DNA of 64,000 bases from Candidatus Binatia bacterium (lineage in GTDB: Bacteria; Desulfobacterota; Binatia; HRBIN30), in the NCBI GenBank assembly GCA_026415395.1, contig JAOAHD010000007.1, positions 981,972 to 1,045,971 of the forward strand, read 5' to 3'. A program made the translations under genes and the position numbers. The notes below the pieces were generated by a model, which saw only the letters and a program-made list of their open reading frames with translations, did no database searches and was not told the DNA's origin. Below, piece after piece: positions 16,692-25,020 of this stretch; position 1 is the stretch's first letter; every line of letters begins with the position of its first letter.

Positions 16692-17954
16692 TCAGCGCTG
16701 AAGCTGCTTTTCGCGGTAATACGCAATCAGGATGTCTGCGATCTCGGGGCGTAAGATCCGCTCGTCGGGCCGTTCTCCACGGGTCAGCATTTCGCGAATC
16801 TTCGACCCGGAGATGGATAACGGCTTTTCCCCTGGGTGGTTGTCGATCAGATCTACGCGGCCCACACTTTCGAAATAAGCAGCGAAGCCGATGTTGCAGG
16901 GCTGAATCCGCAAGTCGCCGCGCAAGTTGTTAAAAATTTCCTGCGCGTCAAAGTCGCCCCAAATGGGGGTGCCATCGTCGTAAGGTGCGTCAGCGTGTTT
17001 GCGCCCAATAACGATGTCAGAAAAACCAAGGTTCTGCCGGTAGATTGCATGCATGACGGCTTCCTTTGGCCCCCCGTAAAGCATCTTGATGTCTAAACCG
17101 ACAAGCTCGAACACTTCGGTTAGGTCGTAGCCGCGCTCACGCCACAGTGCCTCGTCTTTGTCGCCCTTACCAAGCAGCTTCAAATCGTGCAGGGCACGGT
17201 AACAACGCATGCGCACGCGCGCTGGCACGTCGTCTTCTTTCAACTCGCCGACCAGCGGGTTGAGGACGACTCCTGCAAAGTAACCCTGCCGGGTCAGCCG
17301 CTCGACGCCGGCCACCAGTGCGTACTCGTGCGCCCGGTGCAAAGGGTTGCGGGTCTGGAACGCAAGAGCGCGTTCCCACTTGCGCTCTGCAATCAGAGTG
17401 CGGACCTGCCGGGGTGAAAGGAGGTACTCGCCGTACTCGGGATCTACCTCTTGAGGGAGTGCCCAGAGTTCTCCGCCCAAAAGCTTGCTTCGCGGATCTT
17501 CGAGGATCATGCGCGCACCAGGATGATCGGTTCGCCGGGTTCCGTAAAACTTCTCGATGTGTTTCGGCTTATCCCAGTCGAAAAGACTAGTGACTCGGAC
17601 GATGCCGACCGGCGAGCCTTCATGGACCAGAGCCACCGGATGTCCAACCTTGATTCGTTTGGCCTCGTCGTTGGTGACGGGGAAAGAAATAGGTGCGGTC
17701 CAAGCGTACAGCCGGAAGCCAAAGTCGAGGGCGTCGTGATCTAACACGTAATGCCACGTCTCCTCGTCCATTGGCCCGGTCAGGGGTGATAGCGTTCCGT
17801 CGGCAATGCGATAGACCGTCGACAAATCCGCGCGAGTCACTTCCACGCGCGGGAGCTCGGACGCTTCGTGCAGGAACTGCTTGCGGCGCGACAGGGGAAT
17901 CACGCGGTTGACGGGAGCATCGAGTCCTCCATGTACAGGAACCAAATCAGGCAC
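16692..17954 (-). CDS. sat: Sulfate adenylyltransferase (ATP sulfurylase), single-chain Sat type
   Basis: Catalyses ATP + sulfate to adenosine 5'-phosphosulfate + pyrophosphate in the cytoplasm. The 420-residue protein has the active-site QTRNPLHRAHE (residues 200-210) and the second nucleotide-binding GRKHADAPYDDG (from about 316), plus an N-terminal PUA-like domain (SPLTGPMDEETW). It starts at GTG 17954 with AAAGGAG 7-8 bases upstream. It is the last gene of the sulfur operon, directly behind a UspA-like gene and the DASS transporter. No APS kinase or APS reductase gene is in the window, so the next step must be encoded elsewhere. Confidence 0.96.
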   Translation of the reverse strand: MPDLVPVHGGLDAPVNRVIPLSRRKQFLHEASELPRVEVTRADLSTVYRIADGTLSPLTGPMDEETWHYVLDHDALDFGFRLYAWTAPISFPVTNDEAKRIKVGHPVALVHEGSPVGIVRVTSLFDWDKPKHIEKFYGTRRTDHPGARMILEDPRSKLLGGELWALPQEVDPEYGEYLLSPRQVRTLIAERKWERALAFQTRNPLHRAHEYALVAGVERLTRQGYFAGVVLNPLVGELKEDDVPARVRMRCYRALHDLKLLGKGDKDEALWRERGYDLTEVFELVGLDIKMLYGGPKEAVMHAIYRQNLGFSDIVIGRKHADAPYDDGTPIWGDFDAQEIFNNLRGDLRIQPCNIGFAAYFESVGRVDLIDNHPGEKPLSISGSKIREMLTRGERPDERILRPEIADILIAYYREKQLQR

Positions 17955-17957
17955 AGC

Positions 17958-18431
17958 TCAACTCCTTTCTTCTTCGATCGCTTCTACCGGACACCAAACT
18001 TCGTCGATCCACTCGAGCGCCCGATCACGACCCCAGAGTTTTTCGAACCAAGGGCGCTGCGGGATCGCGACGATCATTTGCGATATTGGATACTGCTTCA
18101 TCATTTGCTCTGCCGCTTCCAATGGCTGAGCGTGGATGACGTGAGTGGTGACGGGGATTCCGGTTGCCTTGGCTTGCCGTTCCGCAGCCGCGAGTTGTTC
18201 TTTGGCGAGCCCTTCGAGTTCTGACCTTAAGTGCTCCGCCACGTCGGCAGAGAGTTTTTCGGCAACAAAGGCGACGTTGCTCAAGGTGGTTGCGAGTTCG
18301 GCTAGGCCCGCATCTGAAATCACTGCGACGACTGCGACACCAGCCTTTTGCTCGCGTGCAAGTTGAAGAGCGCGCTCGAGAGAGCGCGCGCAGCCGTATT
18401 GCGGCGAAAACAGGAGCAGGATGTAGTTCAT
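17958..18431 (-). CDS. UspA-like small protein in sulfate operon
   Basis: The 157-residue protein has an alpha/beta Rossmann-like layout. An N-terminal strand (YILLLFSPQYGCARSLERALQLAREQKA) and VAVVAVISDAGL are followed by a long charged helix and ending strands (ISQMIVAIPQRPW). It resembles the universal stress protein fold, but the nucleotide-binding G-x2-G-x9-G(S/T) motif is not clear. The start ATG overlaps the DASS transporter stop by 4 bases and the gene ends 3 bases before sat begins, so it is translationally embedded between uptake and activation genes. A regulatory role in sulfate transport is a guess from position. Confidence 0.72.
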   Translation of the reverse strand: MNYILLLFSPQYGCARSLERALQLAREQKAGVAVVAVISDAGLAELATTLSNVAFVAEKLSADVAEHLRSELEGLAKEQLAAAERQAKATGIPVTTHVIHAQPLEAAEQMMKQYPISQMIVAIPQRPWFEKLWGRDRALEWIDEVWCPVEAIEEERS

Positions 18432-19924
18432 CCTCCGCTTCCAGTGGGAACAATATGCAAGCCAAGGAGCGGCCAGTAAAACGCGGCCATGACGTTAAAC
18501 AGGACCCAGGCGAGCAGTGCGAGCATGGCCCCAGGAATGACCAAATCGCGGAGAGACAGATAGCCGCTCGAGTAGGCGATGGCGTTTGCCGGTGTGCCGA
18601 TCGGCAACGTTGTGGCCAGGCCGGCGGGCACCGCTACGGTGAGGGTGAGCACGCGCGGGTCTAAGCCGAATTCGTTTGCGATCCCTAGGCTCATGGGCAG
18701 GAGCATGGCCACCACCGCGGCGTTACTCATGGCCTCGGTGAGTGCCAGCGATAGGGCTGAGAGCAGAAGAATTACTACAGTGCCGTTTGACGCCCACTGG
18801 CTCAGCGTGGCTTGGGCAACCCAACTCGCTGCTCCAGAGCGATTCAGTGCCGAACCAAGGCAAATCGCCCCGCCGTACATGAGCAGGACCCCCCAGTTCA
18901 CATAGCCCTCGATTTCTGCCCACCGCACGAGCCGCAGAAGGAACAACACCACCACAGCAGCCATCGCTACACTCGCGAGACCGAACTCTTCGCCGAGGAA
19001 GATCCAAGCCGAGAGTGTGACTAACGTAACGAGACCAATGGCACGTTCCTGGTAGCGCATTCGACCTAGCCCCAGGCGCCGCTCGTGCAGCACTTCGTCT
19101 GCCGCCTTGACGCTCTCAATGTCGATGGGGAAGAACCACAAGATCAGCCCGTAAGCGACTGCCGTTAAGGCTACGACGAGTGGAAAGATCGCGGCGCTCC
19201 ACTCAAAAAAGGAAAACGATTTGCCAGTCGTCTCCCGCAAGATGCCGATCGCTAGCGGCGCGCGAGCGCCGCCCAACAGGGTTGCAATTCCACCGATGGT
19301 CGACCCCCAGGCCATGGCCAGAAATAGTGCTTTCCCATAGTGGCTCTTTCGGCCCGGTAAACGAAGCACTTTGGTCATTTCGGCGATGATCGGAAAGTTC
19401 ATTGCCGCTACCGCATGCTCCGACATGAAAAACGCCATCGTCACGTTGAGAAGAAGTACGCTGCGCAAAAGACCACGTGGGGTACGGCCAAAGCGATCGA
19501 GGATGGCGAGCGCAATCCGTGTGCTCAAGCCCGATTTCATCAAACAGGCAGCGAGGATGAAGGCACCGAGGATGAAAAATAGGGCCTCATTACCAAACAG
19601 CCCGTATGCTTGCGCGGGCGTGAGAACCCCGGTCAGGGGGATGAGAACAATGGCGAGCAAGCTTGTAATCATCAAGGGCAGCACATTGAGCACCCAGAAC
19701 GCCACGCATACGACAAACACCGCAAGCGCGCGTTGTCCCTGAGGGGAAAGCCCTTCCGGAGGTGGAGTGGTGACGCTCCACCACAGGACGGCTCCTGCCA
19801 ACAACCACAAGCCCCAATAGGCGATGATCGGGAGTACGACACGCCAAAGCGGTCTTGTGTCCACAATAAATCGTGGCCCACTGCCATGGGTTGGGGCGGA
19901 ACCCGCAGGTTGGGGTGTCTGCAT
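18428..19924 (-). CDS. DASS/SLC13-family anion:sodium symporter, probable sulfate uptake
   Basis: The 498-residue integral membrane protein has about 12 hydrophobic segments and the DASS hallmarks: TPPPEGLSPQGQRALAVFV at the start, EALFFILGAFILAACLMKSG, and FFMSEHAVAAMNFPII. The C-terminal half has the motif NAAVVAMLLPMSLGIANEFG with VPAGLATTLPIGTPANAIAY. Family substrates include sulfate, dicarboxylates and related anions. Sulfate is favoured here because the gene is co-transcribed with sat and a cysteine synthesis set. The gene starts 6 bp after the radical SAM gene stops. Confidence 0.88.
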   Translation of the reverse strand: MQTPQPAGSAPTHGSGPRFIVDTRPLWRVVLPIIAYWGLWLLAGAVLWWSVTTPPPEGLSPQGQRALAVFVVCVAFWVLNVLPLMITSLLAIVLIPLTGVLTPAQAYGLFGNEALFFILGAFILAACLMKSGLSTRIALAILDRFGRTPRGLLRSVLLLNVTMAFFMSEHAVAAMNFPIIAEMTKVLRLPGRKSHYGKALFLAMAWGSTIGGIATLLGGARAPLAIGILRETTGKSFSFFEWSAAIFPLVVALTAVAYGLILWFFPIDIESVKAADEVLHERRLGLGRMRYQERAIGLVTLVTLSAWIFLGEEFGLASVAMAAVVVLFLLRLVRWAEIEGYVNWGVLLMYGGAICLGSALNRSGAASWVAQATLSQWASNGTVVILLLSALSLALTEAMSNAAVVAMLLPMSLGIANEFGLDPRVLTLTVAVPAGLATTLPIGTPANAIAYSSGYLSLRDLVIPGAMLALLAWVLFNVMAAFYWPLLGLHIVPTGSGG

Positions 19925-19930
19925 AGCGCC

Positions 19931-21208
19931 TTATCCAGAACCCTCGTATTCGTGTTCGGCAAGGCACCGCACCCGGAGGCTCCGCCGCAGGCGGGCGAGG
20001 TTGCGTACGGCAAGGAGTTCGAGGCGGCTTTTCAAGCAGCCGCGTTTGGTGAGATTCGTACGGGCAGCTTCCGTTGCCGGCAGGTCCAGGGGACCCAGTA
20101 GGTGCGGCCACGCAGGCAACCAGGGGCGCGGCGGGGCGTTCGGTAGGAGGAGGCTTTGAAGCTGATGAAGGAGAGCGGTCGCCTCGTCGCTCGAGGAAGA
20201 GAAAGCCAGCGGCATTGTACGCGAGTGAGACAACGGGTGCGTGGGTACGAAGAACGGCAGGACATTCCAACTGATCAGCTCTTCGATCAACTCGCTCAGT
20301 TCCGTGACGGGACAAGCACCGAGCAGAAGCTCCGTCCACACCGTGCCACGGGGAAAAATCTTCCCCGCATGGCGAAGTGCCTGCAGGTAACGAGAGCGCC
20401 CAATATAGCGAGCACGCCCAGGCCAGAGACGCTCGAGCGAGGGCACGTTGGGGACTTCGAGATTGAAGCTGATGCCGTCAACGCCGATTGCGTAAGCGTG
20501 GTCAATCCAGCGCAAAGTACGCGGCGGGTGCAGTGCAGCAAGCACAAGGGCCGAGGTATGCCGGCGAATCGCTTTCACCAGCGGTTCGATTTCCTGTACA
20601 CCGCCGTCATCGGCATCGAACGAGGCTGCGGGTAGAAAGACATACTGGAGGGCACGCTCCCGAAACGCCAGTGAGGTTGCTTCAGCGGCCTCGTAAGCTG
20701 TGACGCCGAACGAGCGCTCGTTCTCGGAGCGAGAACCCACACGGCAAAATCGACATGCGATGCCCGAGATGCTGTAGCCGCACGCTTGGCGACCGCCCAA
20801 GACCAGCGTTGAGCCATACACCTGCGCGAAGTCACCGATGCGCCTGCCAGAGCTTGTCGATTGTCCATAAAACGAGGGAGGGGGCGGAGCAGTGACCGAG
20901 TGGCAGTCCGAGCCGCTGCGCAATTGGAGCCTCCCCCCTGCCTTCACGAGAGTCCAGACCGGCGGTGCAACGGAACTGGTGTGCACAAGGGGGGTGACGG
21001 TAAAACCTTCTGCAAGCTGGAGTTCGAGCCGCTGCTGAGCCACGCCGACCGCGAGCCAGTGACCTTGGACCCGTAGGGTTTCCAGTGCGGACTCGTCCAG
21101 GTGGACACCATGCAATAGGAGGGAGGCCTTAATTGGCAGAGTGTGCCCCGTGGAGCTGGAAGCGCTCTCGATGGAGGATCCCCGTTCAGTTGCGGCCACA
21201 GTAGCCAC
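19931..21208 (-). CDS. Radical SAM-like protein of unknown function in sulfur operon
   Basis: A protein of about 425 residues with a Cys-rich motif CGYSISGIACRFCRVG. The cluster cysteines are spaced C-x8-C-x2-C rather than the usual C-x3-C-x2-C. A TIM-barrel-like body follows: QYVFLPAASFDADDGGVQEIEPL, then IGVDGISFNLEVPN and FPRGTVWTELLLGACPVTELSELIE. These are patterned like radical SAM enzymes. About 110 residues precede the cluster and form a probable separate beta domain. The frame is open up to ATG 21262, but that start would overlap the upstream gene by 77 bp; GTG 21208 or 21199 gives a small overlap and is preferred. No named family was recognised with confidence. Its place between the degenerate E1 homologue and the sulfate transporter suggests a sulfur-related reaction. 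Confidence 0.7.
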   Translation of the reverse strand: MATVAATERGSSIESASSSTGHTLPIKASLLLHGVHLDESALETLRVQGHWLAVGVAQQRLELQLAEGFTVTPLVHTSSVAPPVWTLVKAGGRLQLRSGSDCHSVTAPPPPSFYGQSTSSGRRIGDFAQVYGSTLVLGGRQACGYSISGIACRFCRVGSRSENERSFGVTAYEAAEATSLAFRERALQYVFLPAASFDADDGGVQEIEPLVKAIRRHTSALVLAALHPPRTLRWIDHAYAIGVDGISFNLEVPNVPSLERLWPGRARYIGRSRYLQALRHAGKIFPRGTVWTELLLGACPVTELSELIEELISWNVLPFFVPTHPLSHSRTMPLAFSSSSDEATALLHQLQSLLLPNAPPRPWLPAWPHLLGPLDLPATEAARTNLTKRGCLKSRLELLAVRNLARLRRSLRVRCLAEHEYEGSG

Positions 21209-21842
21209 AGCGGAACCTCTCCTGCTCGTGGATTTGCTCAATCTCTCCGGTTCTGGTGTCATACCGAAACAGCATTGGAGTGCGCAGCGGGCACGGTGCT
21301 ACAATATACCGTAGTGCGAGTGCGGCCGCCCATGAGGCACACCACTGCAAACTATCAAGCGGCTCTCCTGTGGCGGTTTGCTCAGCGACGAACGCGTGAA
21401 ACCAGCCTGCGCAGGAAGGGGAAAGCTCGGGCGACGGGGCGACGCCGACCAGTCCGTGGGAACTAGCCGCACGCACCCACAGTGCTGTGGGTCGGTATGG
21501 AGATGACAGAAAAATGCGGTGCCAATCTGGCAGGCTGAAACTGGTGTCGATGAACAGGGAAGGCCTTCCGGAGAGCAACAGGCCTTCGAGCGGGGATAAC
21601 CGAGTATCGGGCCAGGTCTCGCGCTTTGTGAGCGCGGATATCAACGTCTCGGCTAATCGAAGCTGACCAACTCCAGCCCGCGCCAAGCTGCTGGCCAGTG
21701 CTTCGGTGAGAGAACCCCTTCCGGAGATCACGATTTCGGAGTGCAGCACACGGAGCTGCCCGTGGGCGCCGAAGTTCGACACCAAAATTTGGCGCGAGTA
21801 GCGCTCGAGTTGCGGCTCTGTCAGCTCCAAACGCTCGCTCAC
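21186..21842 (-). CDS. Degenerate ThiF/MoeB-like E1 homologue with C-terminal CGYCG
   Basis: 218 residues. The N-terminus is typical of MoeB/ThiF enzymes (LERYSRQILVSNFGAHGQ). The nucleotide-binding loop, however, is ISGRGSLTEA where GxGGLG is expected (residues 40-48), although ARAGVGQLRLAE after it keeps the family pattern. The ATP/Mg residues (Arg, Asp, catalytic Cys) are not recognisable, so adenylation is unlikely. The C-terminus ends in RFRCGYCGRN, a CxxC pair able to bind metal or carry sulfur. The start overlaps the cysteine synthase stop by 4 bases. It probably acts as a partner or scaffold to the sulfur carrier system; this is inference. Confidence 0.72.
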   Translation of the reverse strand: MSERLELTEPQLERYSRQILVSNFGAHGQLRVLHSEIVISGRGSLTEALASSLARAGVGQLRLAETLISALTKRETWPDTRLSPLEGLLLSGRPSLFIDTSFSLPDWHRIFLSSPYRPTALWVRAASSHGLVGVAPSPELSPSCAGWFHAFVAEQTATGEPLDSLQWCASWAAALALRYIVAPCPLRTPMLFRYDTRTGEIEQIHEQERFRCGYCGRN

Positions 21843-22846
21843 CTTGAAGTTCGCTCCGACAGCATCCGTTCCAGGCGTGCGCGCCGTTCGCGCCAGCCCA
21901 CCCAGAGATTCGTGCTGAGGTAGCGATCGCCAAAATCCGGAAAAATGACCACGAGAACACCTTCGGAAAGTTCCCGGGCTACGGTCAGTGCGCCCACCAT
22001 TGCGGCTCCGGAGGATTGACCCATGACTAACCCTTCTTCCTCGCCGAGCCGGTAGACCATTTCGTAAGCTGCATCCGTACTGACGGGAATTTTTCGGTCC
22101 AGCTCTTCTTCATGGTAAATTCCCGGCACGATCGAACTGGCCATGTGTTTTAGCCCTTCGAGGCCGTGCCACGCGTCGTCCGGCTCCACAGCAATCACTT
22201 GAATGCCAGGATTTTGTTGTTTGAGGTAACGGCCTGTTCCCATGATCGTGCCGCCCGTGCCGATGCCAGCGATAAAGTGCGTGATTTGGCCGTGCGTATC
22301 CCGCCAAATCTCTGGCCCTGTGCTTTCGTAATGTGCCCGAGGATTGACCTCGTTAAAGTACTGGTCGGGCTTGAAATACTTTTCTGGGTTTTCTGCAATG
22401 ATTTTCCGGCAGAGGCGAATGGCGCCGTCGGAGCCTTCGAGTGGGTCGCTAAAGATCACCTTCGCCCCATAGGCAGCCACGATCTTCTTTCGCTCCCGGC
22501 TCACGTTCGCCGGCATCACCAGCTCTACTGGGTAGCCCAGGACAGCGCCCGCCATCGCCAGGGCAATGCCGGTATTTCCGGAGGTCGAGTCAATGATCGT
22601 CTTTCCAGGACGTAGCTTTCCCGTTCGCAACCCGTCCCGCACCATCCATACGGCAGGACGGTCTTTCACCGACCCTCCGGGGTTCAAGCCTTCAAGCTTG
22701 GCGTAAATCCGCACACGCGGACTCACAGCGTCCCGCACGCGGCGAATCTCAACCAGGGGCGTATTCCCCACAAGGTCGAGTACGGAGTCGACCTTCCGTG
22801 GCCGCAGCGTCTTACCTGGACGCGGAAGGGCGGGTGCCTTGGTCAC
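21839..22846 (-). CDS. cysM: PLP-dependent cysteine synthase, CysM/CysK family (CysO-dependent type suspected)
   Basis: The 335-residue fold-type II PLP enzyme has LDLVGNTPLVEI at the start, the PLP-binding Lys61 in NPGGSVKDRPA, TSGNTGIALAMAG, and the phosphate-binding GIGTGGTIMGTG. The late segment RYLSTNLW resembles the end of mycobacterial CysM. Mycobacterial-type CysM uses O-phosphoserine and CysO thiocarboxylate instead of sulfide, and the adjacent CysO-like gene favours that mode here. It starts with GTG immediately after the cysO-like stop (TGAGTG) and shares 4 bases with the next gene, so translation is coupled on both sides. Confidence 0.92.
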   Translation of the reverse strand: MTKAPALPRPGKTLRPRKVDSVLDLVGNTPLVEIRRVRDAVSPRVRIYAKLEGLNPGGSVKDRPAVWMVRDGLRTGKLRPGKTIIDSTSGNTGIALAMAGAVLGYPVELVMPANVSRERKKIVAAYGAKVIFSDPLEGSDGAIRLCRKIIAENPEKYFKPDQYFNEVNPRAHYESTGPEIWRDTHGQITHFIAGIGTGGTIMGTGRYLKQQNPGIQVIAVEPDDAWHGLEGLKHMASSIVPGIYHEEELDRKIPVSTDAAYEMVYRLGEEEGLVMGQSSGAAMVGALTVARELSEGVLVVIFPDFGDRYLSTNLWVGWRERRARLERMLSERTSR

Positions 22847-23125
22847 TCAAACTCCCCCGGCGATCGCGGGGACTATGGAAATTTCATCCCCGTCCTTCAC
22901 CGGCGTCTCGAGAGAGTTGAGGAAGCGGATGTCGTCGCCGTTGACGTAAATGTTCACGAACTTCCGCACTTTCCCGGTTTCGTCGCAAATGCGTTCTTTG
23001 ATGCCGGGATGGCGCTTCTCCAAGTCGTCGACGACCATCCCGATGGTGGCACCGGAGGCGGTAACTTCCTCTTGCCCACCGGTAAAACGCCGCAGTGGCG
23101 TGGGAATGCGTACGCGAACCGTCAT
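22847..23125 (-). CDS. cysO: CysO-like ubiquitin-fold sulfur carrier protein (MoaD/ThiS family)
   Basis: The 92-residue beta-grasp protein has the layout of mycobacterial Cys[56 protein letters not shown] and a terminal [14 protein letters not shown]. Sulfur is carried as a C-terminal glycine thiocarboxylate. The chain here ends GGV, one residue beyond the Gly-Gly, so trimming would be needed before adenylation, or the extra Val is tolerated. The start is ATG 23125 with AAGGAGG 8 bases upstream; the preceding GTG 23128 is possible. The cysM-like gene follows with no gap. No Mec/JAMM protease gene is in the window. Confidence 0.88.
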   Translation of the reverse strand: MTVRVRIPTPLRRFTGGQEEVTASGATIGMVVDDLEKRHPGIKERICDETGKVRKFVNIYVNGDDIRFLNSLETPVKDGDEISIVPAIAGGV

Positions 23126-23235
23126 CACTTGTTCCTCCTTGCTTTCCAGATGGCGACGAATGCTGCCTGGAAGCTGCCAAGCTTTGCCAGCGTGTGGTAG
23201 TGCCTTCGGCTAAACGGTGCAAGGTTTCACGATAG

Positions 23236-23949
23236 TCAGTGCATGGCGGCCGAGAGCTGACCAGTGCCCGCGCAAAGAACACACTCCGGCTCCGGGGCAA
23301 ACGGCACGATCCGAATTGTCGCTCGATAGGCATCCACGTACAAAAGTTTACGCACGAGCATGCTTTCTCTGCGACCAGATAACCAAGAAATTGCTTCAAG
23401 TGCGAGCCGTCCACCGAGGAGCTGCACCACCCCAGGAATGATCCCGGCCTGCTGGCAGGAGGTCTCGTTGGCCGTTCCGGAAACATTCACGACACAGCGC
23501 AGGCAGCCCGGTTCACCCGGCAATGCGGTGAGCGCTTGACCACGCCACCCGACCGCGCCTGCATGCGCGATGGGGCGGCCACACGCAAGGGCAAGGTCAT
23601 GGAGCCAGAGCTTGGTGTTCCATCCATCAGTGGCATCGATGACCCAATCGTGAGATTCAATCAGCGTGGCGGCGTTGTGATCGCCCAATGCGATCGGTAG
23701 CGGCTCGATGCGGACGCGCGGATAGCGAGTGGCCAACTTGCGAGCCGCAACCTCGGCCTTTGGCGCGCCGAGATCGCCCTCATCGAAGAGGAGCTGGCGG
23801 TGGAGGTTAGAGACGCTGACCGTGTCGGGATCCACAAGGGTCAACTGTCCTGCGCCGTGCGCCGCGAGGATTTGCGCCGCTGGCGACCCAAGCCCGCCCA
23901 CGCCGACGATTAAAATGCGGGCATCAGCGAGACAACGAGGGGCGTACAC
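23236..23949 (-). CDS. E1-like sulfur-carrier adenylyltransferase, ThiF/MoeB family (short N-terminus)
   Basis: The 237-residue enzyme should adenylate the C-terminus of the CysO-like carrier. It has the intact nucleotide loop GVGGLGSPAAQ (residues 16-26), TLVDPDTVSVSNLHRQLLF with the ATP-contacting Asp and Arg, and VIDATDGWNTK. The zinc pairs CLRC and CVLC and the conserved NETSCQQAGIIPGVVQLLGG are also present. It lacks the usual RYSRQ arm of about 25 residues: the frame upstream of GTG 23949 runs straight back into the bamD stop. The arm is instead present in the degenerate homologue three genes downstream. No rhodanese domain is attached, so the sulfur donor is separate. Confidence 0.9.
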   Translation of the reverse strand: MYAPRCLADARILIVGVGGLGSPAAQILAAHGAGQLTLVDPDTVSVSNLHRQLLFDEGDLGAPKAEVAARKLATRYPRVRIEPLPIALGDHNAATLIESHDWVIDATDGWNTKLWLHDLALACGRPIAHAGAVGWRGQALTALPGEPGCLRCVVNVSGTANETSCQQAGIIPGVVQLLGGRLALEAISWLSGRRESMLVRKLLYVDAYRATIRIVPFAPEPECVLCAGTGQLSAAMH

Positions 23950-23976
23950 GTCACTAGGTTTCCCGCCACGGAGGGT

Positions 23977-24915
23977 TTAATAGTAGGTCCGCCCCCGGCC
24001 GAACGGGTCGAAGCCCGTTCCTAGCGCTGGCGCCGGAAAGCCGCTTGCGCGGGACGGAAGCTGAGCGGGCTGGGGGGGAGGGACCTGCGCGGTTTCGAAC
24101 ATGTCGCTCACGCGACTGCGACCATTCAACGCAAGTAGAACGTCTACTGCGTTAGCCTGTGTCGCGAAAGTGCTTGACTGGTCTTGTAGCCTTTGCAAGG
24201 CGCGTTGTGCGGCAACGGCTTGAGGTGTTCCGGGGCGCAGCTCAGTGACTGCACGGTAGGCAAGCGCGGCACGGTCGACCAAGCCACGAGAGCGGTAATA
24301 GCGGGCGAGTTGGAGCAGTCCGCGAGCGGCCTCTTCAGTATCGCCGTAGCGGGCCGCCAGTTCCACAATCCGCGTTTCCGCGGCTTTCCAATTTCCGCGC
24401 CGGGAGTAGAACTCTGCAATGTAAAGCTCATGTGCGGCCAAACGCTGACGGCAGCGCTTTAGTTCCGAGCGGGCCAACTCCGCGTAAGGGCTTTCCGGAT
24501 ACTGACGCACCACGGTGAGAAAGTACGTTTGCGCGTTTTGCGCAGCCGTCTGGTCGCGGTCGTAGTCCAACATTTGGCGCGCGTAGCACATGCCGAGCAG
24601 GTAGCCGATAAAGGGCAAGTGGGGGCTGGTTGGGTGGCGGCGCTGGAAGTCCGTCAAGGCAACGACGGCCTCGGGGTAGCGGCCATCGAGGTACTGTGCG
24701 TGGGCGATCCGCAGTTCTGCTTCTTCAACAAAGTCGCTGAAGGGATGCTGATCGAGGAGTTCCCGGTATTCCGAGGTTGCAGCCCCGAACGCACCGTTGC
24801 GAAAGTGTTCGCTCGCTGAGGCGAAGTATTCGGCGGCACTCTTGGGTTTTTTCGCCGCGCATCCTATCGCCACACTGGCGAGAACGGCAACGACCCACGC
24901 GCTCCACCGCGTCAT
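23977..24915 (-). CDS. bamD: Outer-membrane assembly lipoprotein, BamD/YfiO family
   Basis: About 312 residues. The start is ATG 24915, not the longest frame, because AAGGAGG lies 6 bases upstream and a lipoprotein signal follows at once (WSAWVVAVLASVAIGC, lipobox AIGC). Tetratricopeptide-like repeats follow: AAEYFASASEHFRNGAFGAATSEY, VVALTDFQRRHPTSP and YFLTVVRQYPESPYAELA. This is the usual BamD organisation. The C-terminal 50 residues are Pro-rich and unlike the core. The protein docks on BamA during barrel insertion. The next gene (ThiF-like) starts 27 bp downstream in the same frame, so readthrough transcription into the sulfur operon is possible. Confidence 0.88.
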   Translation of the reverse strand: MTRWSAWVVAVLASVAIGCAAKKPKSAAEYFASASEHFRNGAFGAATSEYRELLDQHPFSDFVEEAELRIAHAQYLDGRYPEAVVALTDFQRRHPTSPHLPFIGYLLGMCYARQMLDYDRDQTAAQNAQTYFLTVVRQYPESPYAELARSELKRCRQRLAAHELYIAEFYSRRGNWKAAETRIVELAARYGDTEEAARGLLQLARYYRSRGLVDRAALAYRAVTELRPGTPQAVAAQRALQRLQDQSSTFATQANAVDVLLALNGRSRVSDMFETAQVPPPQPAQLPSRASGFPAPALGTGFDPFGRGRTYY

Positions 24916-25020
24916 GGCAAACCTCCTTCGCGCTAAACATGAAGTGAATCGAACTGCACGGTCCACGAACTTAGCGGTTTGGAGCTCGAGGGCCAGGTTC
25001 GTGCCTGCGCCCGCGGGTGC

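Noticed and set aside
22884-23486. Minus-strand frame of 200 codons across the sulfur carrier and E1 genes
   Set aside because: Overlaps two recognised genes in another frame; amino acid composition is atypical.
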